Below are positions 58,537 through 64,000 of a stretch of DNA of 64,000 nucleotides, in pieces; the stretch's first letter is position 1, and each line of letters starts with the position of its first letter. Source of the stretch: Hominenteromicrobium mulieris (GTDB lineage Bacteria > Bacillota > Clostridia > Oscillospirales > Acutalibacteraceae); the NCBI RefSeq assembly GCF_020687165.1, contig NZ_JAJEQC010000012.1; one strand, written 5' to 3'. The position numbers and the translations under genes were made by a program. The notes beneath the pieces are model-generated. The model was given only the letters and a program-made list of their open reading frames with translations. It searched no databases and was not told the DNA's origin.

Positions 58537-59487
58537 ATGGCAGCAGCAGCTAAACCGGCAAAGCCGGCGTATGAGCTGAGCGGCTGGGAGCGCTTTAAAA
58601 AAGATGTTGTCCGCGACAAGTGGCTGTATCTTCTGATTCTTCCCGGCATGCTTTTCATGCTCATCTTCCGCTATATCCCGATCTTCGGCAATGTGATTGC
58701 TTTTATGGACTTCAACCCCTACAACATGTGGAACAGCACATGGGTAGGCTTTGACCAGTTCATCAAGCTTTTCAATAAGCCGGCGTTCATGCAGACTTTC
58801 TACAACACCCTCTACATCTCCATTTTGAAGATGGTATGTGGCTTCCCGATTCCGATCATCCTCGCTTTGATGATGAACGAGATGCGCAACATGCAGTTTA
58901 AGAAAGTGGCGCAGACACTCCTTTATCTGCCGCACTTCATTTCTTGGGTTGTTATGGCCGGCCTCATCATGAATTTCCTCGATCCGTCCACGGGCCTCGT
59001 CACCGCGCTCCTCAAGAGCATCACGGGCAAGGACCTGCAGGTGCTTACCGACAAGGCGCTCTTCGTCCCGATGCTGATTATCACCGACATCTATAAGACG
59101 ATGGGCTGGGGCACGATTATTTACTTCGCGGCGCTGTCCGGTGTTGACCCGCAGCTTTACGAAGCAGCCGAGATTGACGGTGCACGCAAGTGGAAGCAGA
59201 TGATCAACATCACGCTGCCGGCGATTACCCCGACGATTGTTATCATGCTGATCCTCAACTGCAACAACATCGTAAACGCAGGCTTCGACCAGATCTTTAT
59301 GCTGTATTCCGCACTGGTTTATGACGTAGCCGATATCATCGATACGTATGTGTACCGTATCGGTATCCAGAAGGCAGACTACTCCTTCTCTACCGCAGCG
59401 GGCATGTTCAAATCCGTCATCGCTCTCGTCATGATCCTCATCGTCAACTTTGTTGCCAAGAAGACCGGCAACGAGGGTATTTGGTAA
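58537..59487 (+). CDS. Carbohydrate ABC importer permease 1 (LplB-like)
   Basis: A 316-residue membrane protein with six spans. It begins with a basic Ala/Lys-rich stretch, then WLYLLILPGMLFMLIFRYIP (span 1), and the ATPase-contacting EAA loop YEAAEIDGARKWKQMINITLP (about 204-224). LplB/YtePQ-type permeases import oligosaccharides or sugar acids. Its partner lies 13 bases downstream. No ATPase is coded in the operon, so it probably uses a shared MsmK-type ATPase elsewhere. GGAGG precedes ATG 58537. Confidence 0.92.
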   Translation: MAAAAKPAKPAYELSGWERFKKDVVRDKWLYLLILPGMLFMLIFRYIPIFGNVIAFMDFNPYNMWNSTWVGFDQFIKLFNKPAFMQTFYNTLYISILKMVCGFPIPIILALMMNEMRNMQFKKVAQTLLYLPHFISWVVMAGLIMNFLDPSTGLVTALLKSITGKDLQVLTDKALFVPMLIITDIYKTMGWGTIIYFAALSGVDPQLYEAAEIDGARKWKQMINITLPAITPTIVIMLILNCNNIVNAGFDQIFMLYSALVYDVADIIDTYVYRIGIQKADYSFSTAAGMFKSVIALVMILIVNFVAKKTGNEGIW

Positions 59488-59500
59488 GGAGGTTATGAAC

Positions 59501-60391
59501 ATGGAAAAGAACAAAATCAAAACCTCCACAGGCGAAAAGATCTTTACCGTATTCAACTACGCGTTCTTTACGCTGCTCTGCCTCGTCATGCTGTATCCGT
59601 TCTGGCATGAGATTATGCTTTCCTTCAGCTCCCTTGAAGCATCCATGAAGGGCGGCATCTTCCTCTGGCCGAAGGGCTTTAACCTGGATACTTATAAATC
59701 CGTATTTAAAAACCCGAACATCTACACGGGCTTCCGTACCACGATCATCGTCACGATTGCCGGTACGGCACTGGGCACGCTGCTCACCGCTATGACCGCT
59801 TATCCGCTTTCTAAGTCCAGACTGCGCGGCGGCAAAGTGTTGATGACGCTTGTCCTCTTCACCATGATTTTCTCCGCCGGTATGATTCCGAGCTTCCTGC
59901 TCATCCAGAATATCGGCCTTATGGATAATATCCTCGCGCTGATCCTGCCGGGTCTCGTAAGCGCATACAACTGCATCATCATGAAGAGCTTCTTCCTTTC
60001 CATTCCGGAAAGCCTTGAAGAATCTGCCCGCATCGACGGTGCAACCGACCTGCGCATCTTCTTCTCCATCATCCTGCCGCTTTCCAAGGCGACCATCGCC
60101 ACCATCGCGCTGTTCACAGCGGTTGGCTACTGGAACGACTACTTCTCCACGGTCCTTTATATCCGCTCCGTTGATAAGTGGGCTCTGCAGGCGGTTCTGC
60201 GCAACATGCTGACGAATACACAGCAGGCAATGCAGCAGGCAGGCGTCAACGTCATGGCGCAGACGAATACCAACGCACAGACGATCAAGGCCGGTACCAT
60301 CGTGGTTTCCACGGTGCCGATCCTCATCGTGTACCCGTTCGTGCAGAAGTACTTCGTTAAGGGTGTTATGATCGGCGGCGTTAAGGGCTAA
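59501..60391 (+). CDS. Carbohydrate ABC importer permease 2 (LplC/YtcP-like)
   Basis: A 296-residue six-span permease of the MalG type. VFNYAFFTLLCLVMLYPFW is span 1, and the EAA loop is ESLEESARIDGATDLRIFF (about 172-190). It pairs with the permease upstream. ATG 59501 is preferred over ATG 59495 because AAGGAGG is eight bases from the former and only two from the latter. The C-terminal text PILIVYPFVQKYFVKGVMIG matches the clostridial group. Confidence 0.92.
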   Translation: MEKNKIKTSTGEKIFTVFNYAFFTLLCLVMLYPFWHEIMLSFSSLEASMKGGIFLWPKGFNLDTYKSVFKNPNIYTGFRTTIIVTIAGTALGTLLTAMTAYPLSKSRLRGGKVLMTLVLFTMIFSAGMIPSFLLIQNIGLMDNILALILPGLVSAYNCIIMKSFFLSIPESLEESARIDGATDLRIFFSIILPLSKATIATIALFTAVGYWNDYFSTVLYIRSVDKWALQAVLRNMLTNTQQAMQQAGVNVMAQTNTNAQTIKAGTIVVSTVPILIVYPFVQKYFVKGVMIGGVKG

Positions 60392-60479
60392 GCCCGCACT
60401 CTTTTGGGTTGTCCCGAAGCATGGCTTCGGAAAACTATATTATCATCATTTCCAAATTTCCAAAGAAAGGATTTTAGTC

Positions 60480-62144
60480 ATGAACATGAAGAAAATCGCA
60501 TCCGTTGTTCTGGCACTTGCACTGAGCGTAAGCGTATTTGCAGCGTGCGGCAGCAACGGCAATTCTTCCGCAAGCTCTACGGCTTCCACCGAGAGCAGCA
60601 CTGCTTCTACCGACAGCAGCACTGCTTCTACCGACAGCAGCGCAGCTGCGACCGGCGACAAGATCGACGTTCTGAACCAGAGCGAAACGATGGACGTTTC
60701 CGTTGCAGTTATGACCGGCTTCACCGCAGCTGACAGCCGCGTTCAGAAGGAGCTTGAGGAAAAGTACAACGTTAAGTTCAATCTCGTTGTTCTCCCGGGT
60801 TGGGCTGACGGCCAGTCCCAGATCTCCCTGCTGATGGCATCCAACGACATGCCGAACATCATGTGGTGGTGGACCATGGATACCGAGTACAACAAGTGGG
60901 TGAAGGCAGGTCTGTTGGACGATGTCTCCGCTTACATGGATAAGTACACCGTTATCCGCGACTACTACAACAAGATGGACCCGAAGACCCTCTTCTATGC
61001 ATCTGAGGCCGACGGCTCCATTTACAGAATCCCGGGCGACGTTGCTGAACCGTCCTGCGAGAACCTCTGGATCCGCCAGGATTGGCTCGATAACCTGAAT
61101 CTTAAGGCTCCGACCACGATCGAAGAGCTCAACGAAGTGCTCCGTGCTTTCACGGAGGACGATCCGGACGGCAACGGTCAGAACGACACCTACGGCCTCG
61201 GCGGCGACGGTTACGACTTCCGTTCCTTCTGGCCGTGGATCCAGTCCTATGACCAGACCCATTACAGCCGTTTCTGCGTAGATGACAACGGCGTTGTCAC
61301 CTACGGCCCGGCTAACGAGGGCACCAAGAACTGGGTTAGCGACGTTGCTGATCTGTATGCAAAGGGCTACATCACCCCGAACATCACGCAGGATACCGAC
61401 CGTGACGAGCAGATGGCAAACGGCGGCTTCGGCGTAACGTACAGCTGGTGCGCATGGAACAACCCGGACTCTGCTCCGATGATGTCCTTCTATGCTTCCA
61501 ACCCGGATGCTAAGTGGGTACCGATCGACATGGTCAAGGGTTCCAACGGCAACCCGCAGGAAGACCCGGCTACAAGCGCTGCTTGGGCATATTTCGCAAT
61601 CACCAACACAGCTTCCGATCCGGAAAGACTGTATGCAACTTGGGATGACATGTGCGATTCCGATAACTACATCGCACGCCGCTTCGGTATCGAAGGCACC
61701 GATTACAAGTACGACGAGAACGGCCAGTATGTCGCTATCGTTGGCCCGGACTCCGAGGAGAACACCTCTAAGAATATCGGCCTCAAGCTGTTCGATAACC
61801 TCATGAACCGTAAGGACGAGTGCAACATCTCCAATACTCCGGAGACTACCGCTCTGTTCAACAAGTCCGGCGAAAACAGCCGCTATGCTGCTGCTCACCT
61901 CGTTGAGTGGAAGGATCCGGCTTCCTTCGAGTCCTGGACCGAGTGCAGCGCTGACATCGAGGCTGAGAAGGATCAGTACCTCTGGGGTGTCATCGCCGGT
62001 CAGGAATCCATCGACGATTGGGACAACTATGTTGCAACGCTGAACAGCCTCGGCCTCGAGGACGTTCTTGCTGAAGCAAACGAGGACTATGCAGAGCTCA
62101 GCGCTCAGATGGAAGAGTACCTCGCTGCTCACGGCGAAGCGTAA
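60480..62144 (+). CDS. Extracellular sugar-binding lipoprotein of the ABC importer
   Basis: A 554-residue solute-binding lipoprotein. The signal peptide ends in a lipobox (FAAC followed by GSNGNSS). A Ser/Thr/Ala-rich linker (about 25-65) includes three 7-residue repeats (TASTESS, TASTDSS twice), then a large two-lobed binding domain with many Trp residues (MWWWT, WIRQDW, FWPWIQSY) that suit stacking on sugars. Its size is that of LipO/YtcQ-type binders of oligosaccharides. GAAAGGA lies nine bases before ATG 60480. Last gene of the importer operon. Confidence 0.92.
   Translation: MNMKKIASVVLALALSVSVFAACGSNGNSSASSTASTESSTASTDSSTASTDSSAAATGDKIDVLNQSETMDVSVAVMTGFTAADSRVQKELEEKYNVKFNLVVLPGWADGQSQISLLMASNDMPNIMWWWTMDTEYNKWVKAGLLDDVSAYMDKYTVIRDYYNKMDPKTLFYASEADGSIYRIPGDVAEPSCENLWIRQDWLDNLNLKAPTTIEELNEVLRAFTEDDPDGNGQNDTYGLGGDGYDFRSFWPWIQSYDQTHYSRFCVDDNGVVTYGPANEGTKNWVSDVADLYAKGYITPNITQDTDRDEQMANGGFGVTYSWCAWNNPDSAPMMSFYASNPDAKWVPIDMVKGSNGNPQEDPATSAAWAYFAITNTASDPERLYATWDDMCDSDNYIARRFGIEGTDYKYDENGQYVAIVGPDSEENTSKNIGLKLFDNLMNRKDECNISNTPETTALFNKSGENSRYAAAHLVEWKDPASFESWTECSADIEAEKDQYLWGVIAGQESIDDWDNYVATLNSLGLEDVLAEANEDYAELSAQMEEYLAAHGEA
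60579..60641 (+). repeat. Three 21-bp tandem repeats in the lipoprotein linker
   Basis: Units at 60579-60599, 60600-60620 and 60621-60641. The last two are identical; the first differs at three bases. They encode TASTESS, TASTDSS and TASTDSS, so the copy number could vary between strains without shifting the frame. Confidence 0.9.
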
Positions 62145-62178
62145 TCGACTGATCGGATCTCGATTAAAATGTATACAG

Positions 62179-62213
62179 ATGGGGGAAGCTTTCGGGCTTC
62201 TCCCATTTTGTTT
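62179..62213 (+). terminator. Terminator of the sugar importer operon
   Basis: ATGGGGGAAGC pairs with GGCTTCTCCCAT around a TTTCG loop, then TTTGTTTC. Confidence 0.82.
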
Positions 62214-62300
62214 CTTATGCAAAAATAATCCGCGAAAAAACTGTGCATGTTTACAAGAAAATGTGCGTTTTTTTCTCTATATGAAATTTGCAAAAAGCTA

Positions 62301-62335
62301 TTGAATTCTCGCTTTGCATCGGCTACAATGCAAAG
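62301..62335 (+). promoter_or_regulatory. Promoter and palindromic operator of the beta-mannosidase gene
   Basis: TTGAAT (62301-62306), 17-base spacer, TACAAT (62324-62329). CTTTGCAT (62312-62319), 8-base spacer, ATGCAAAG (62328-62335) is a perfect palindrome that lies over the spacer and -10. ATGCAAA recurs nearby at 62217-62223 and 62354-62360. Confidence 0.75.
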
Positions 62336-62383
62336 AAAGGCAAATATACGCCTATGCAAATCCCCCGAAGGAGTTGTAAAAAA

Positions 62384-64000
62384 ATGAGCAAACTGTCTCT
62401 TGCCGGCGCGTGGAAGCTGCGCGGCGAATTTATGGACGTTACGGCAGAGCGCTACAACGAAGTGCTGCGTAAAATGGACGCAGCCCCCGTGCGCGCAACG
62501 CTGCCGGCATTCTTAAAGCTTGAAGACCTTTCCGAAGAAGAACAGGCAGAGTTCTTAAAAGACCCGAACCCGCATTTTCACGTGATGACGGATAAATCAA
62601 ATCATGCGTTCCCTTCTAAATACGGCTTTATCCCCATGACCGTGCCGGGCGACGTCACCACCGCCCTCATCGAAAACGGCATCGCAGAAGAACCTTTTTT
62701 GAAGGAAAACACAAAGAAAAACCAGTGGATCAAGGATCTTTCCTGGTGGCTCGTCCGCGATTTTGACGTCACAGAGGAGATGCTGAACGAAGATATCGTG
62801 CGCCTCAACATTGAAATGCTCGACTTCAACGCGGATATCATCGTAAACGGCATGCCCGCCGCGCACCACGAAAACGCGTTCTGCGCGTTCAGCGAAGACA
62901 TCAAGCGCTTTTTGCACGTCGGCAAAAACCAGCTCGTTATTCGCCTCACCTCCGGCATGGAGCTGCACTACCCGCGCGACGCCGTTTCGTTCTACTGCGC
63001 AAGTGAAAACGCCATCTGTGACCAGCGTGTCTACACCCGCAAGCCGCAGTTTACCTACGGCTGGGACTGGTGCCAGCCCGTGCCCACCTGCGGCATCGGC
63101 CGCTCCATCGAGATTGAAGCGTTCAGCGGTGCGCAGGTCATCGCGTCCCGCGTCGATACGTTAAAACTCGACGGCGATGACGCCGAAGTGGAGTTCCACT
63201 TCGAAATCGAAAAATCCGACATGGTCTCAAGCGCCGAGTGCGAGCTCACCTATACGCTCGAATTTGAGGGTAAAACCGTTTATACCGGCAAAAAAACGCT
63301 CATGCTCGTCGGCGGCGTGAACTTCGCCGAGGAACGCGTCACAATCAAAAACGCGAAACTCTGGTGGCCGAACGGCTACGGTGCGCAGAACCTCTATACC
63401 TTTAAAGCCTGCTGCGTCACAAAAGGCATCCTGCACGAGATGCAGCCGAAGAAGATCGGCATCCGTACCTTGGAGCTCGATACCTCTAAGCTTGAAGACG
63501 GCAGCCGCAACTTCTTCTTTAAGGTGAACGGCGTGCGCATCTTCTGCAAGGGCGGCAACTGGGTGCCGACGGATTCCCTTTATCTGCGCACCCCGAAGGA
63601 AAGCTACGAGACCCTCGTGCGCGAGGGCGCGGCGGCGCACTTCACCATGTTCCGCATGTGGGGCGGCGGCACGTATGAGCCGGACTGCTTCTATGAATAT
63701 TGCTCGGAGTACGGCATTTTGCTGATGCATGACTTTATGTACGCCTGCGCGTTCTACCCCGACCACAAAAACGATTTCCTCTTTGAGGCGGAGCGCGAAG
63801 CCGAGTACCAGACAAAGCGCCTTGCACATTATCCCTGCATGGCCATCTGGACAGGCAACAACGAGATTGCGGAATCCTACACCGATTGGTTCCCGGCGCC
63901 CATCAAGCCGGAGCGCTTCTATGGCGAGAAGATATTCAACTATATTCAGCCGCGTGCCGTGCACCGCAACAGCCCGCTCGTTCCGTATATGCCGTCCTCG
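62384..64000 (+). CDS. GH2 beta-mannosidase, 5' part (cut by the window end)
   Basis: Open without a stop from ATG 62384 to the window end (539 codons), so the gene is truncated by the window, not by mutation. It matches family 2 beta-mannosidases, which remove terminal beta-mannose: SLAGAWKLRG near the start, a jelly-roll domain (to about 210), KLWWPNGYGAQNLY (about 326), VRIFCKGGNWVPTDSL (about 384-399), FRMWGGGTYEPDCFYEYC and LLMHDFMYACAFYP, and the acid/base Glu in WTGNNE (about 494). No signal peptide, hence cytoplasmic: it would cleave sugars brought in by the importer upstream. GAAGGAG precedes the ATG. Confidence 0.92.
   Translation, partial: MSKLSLAGAWKLRGEFMDVTAERYNEVLRKMDAAPVRATLPAFLKLEDLSEEEQAEFLKDPNPHFHVMTDKSNHAFPSKYGFIPMTVPGDVTTALIENGIAEEPFLKENTKKNQWIKDLSWWLVRDFDVTEEMLNEDIVRLNIEMLDFNADIIVNGMPAAHHENAFCAFSEDIKRFLHVGKNQLVIRLTSGMELHYPRDAVSFYCASENAICDQRVYTRKPQFTYGWDWCQPVPTCGIGRSIEIEAFSGAQVIASRVDTLKLDGDDAEVEFHFEIEKSDMVSSAECELTYTLEFEGKTVYTGKKTLMLVGGVNFAEERVTIKNAKLWWPNGYGAQNLYTFKACCVTKGILHEMQPKKIGIRTLELDTSKLEDGSRNFFFKVNGVRIFCKGGNWVPTDSLYLRTPKESYETLVREGAAAHFTMFRMWGGGTYEPDCFYEYCSEYGILLMHDFMYACAFYPDHKNDFLFEAEREAEYQTKRLAHYPCMAIWTGNNEIAESYTDWFPAPIKPERFYGEKIFNYIQPRAVHRNSPLVPYMPSS

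Noticed and set aside
60474..62222. Minus-strand open frame of 582 codons
   Set aside because: Antisense to the sugar-binding lipoprotein; it lacks a ribosome site and reads through the terminator region.

Overview
The window looks like the chromosome of a strictly anaerobic, Gram-positive gut-type Clostridia bacterium (Oscillospiraceae/Ruminococcaceae style). Evidence: clean sigmaA promoters (TTGACA-17-TATAAT), AAAGGAGG ribosome binding sites with frequent GTG and TTG starts, a T-box leader, a Firmicutes-type LexA box (GAAC-N4-GTTC), rubrerythrin, an LtaS-type lipoteichoic acid synthase, class B sortase, SEDS/PBP wall machinery, and LplB-type sugar permeases with a CAAC-type lipoprotein. Placement below class is inference. 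I see no phage, transposase, CRISPR array or rRNA. Most of the window is housekeeping.

Layout. 1-390: three tRNAs (Lys-CTT, Glu-CTC, Asn-GTT) and a terminator. 490-3340: rubrerythrin, a TIM-barrel sugar isomerase, Mrp ATPase. 3479-6142: a T-box leader (specifier best read as ATC, Ile) in front of an unusual HTH-cupin-acyl-CoA synthetase. 6304-9987: lipid kinase, polysaccharide ABC exporter pair, DUF4358-like lipoprotein, RidA. 10089-12971 (minus): AI-2E family permease, Gfo/Idh oxidoreductase, small zinc-ribbon membrane protein. 13223-16618: an SOS operon with two LexA boxes over the promoter of dinB, followed by a radical-SAM/HhH protein and its TIGR03915-type partner. 16682-19010 (minus): a lipoprotein and a GT28-NUDIX fusion. 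19442-28616: a VanW/G5 lipoprotein, then a tight operon nadE, 2-hydroxyacid dehydrogenase, cysteine desulfurase, thiI, cinA, sortase B.

28694-32226: a Zn/Cd-type P-ATPase and a separate HMA metallochaperone, divergent from a fused ArsR-AraC regulator with a palindromic operator between them. 32339-36997: MATE exporter, HAD phosphatase, ECF S-component with a short structured leader, HtrA protease. 37042-37451: a dense block of hairpins flanked by a 10-bp direct repeat. 37463-42337 (minus): PBP, FHA-SEDS polymerase, left-handed beta-helix protein, nucleoside phosphorylase. 42445-46039: heterodimeric ABC exporter behind a MarR-like palindrome. 46186-51529: LtaS, a Cys-rich U32-like protein, and folE-folP-folB-folK. 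51714-57617: M23 hydrolase, an orphan protein carrying an IGGADGPT motif, an OYE-family reductase, enolase, a second isomerase.

57702-64000: a long regulatory region with cre-like sites, a sugar ABC importer (two permeases and a lipoprotein), and a GH2 beta-mannosidase that runs off the window end and has its own promoter with a palindrome over the -10. Together these look like a mannoside or oligosaccharide uptake and cleavage locus. The best candidates for something little described are the Ile-type T-box on the acyl-CoA synthetase, the LexA-controlled dinB/radical-SAM repair operon, the GT28-NUDIX fusion, the ArsR-AraC metalloregulator, and the structured leader of the ECF gene.
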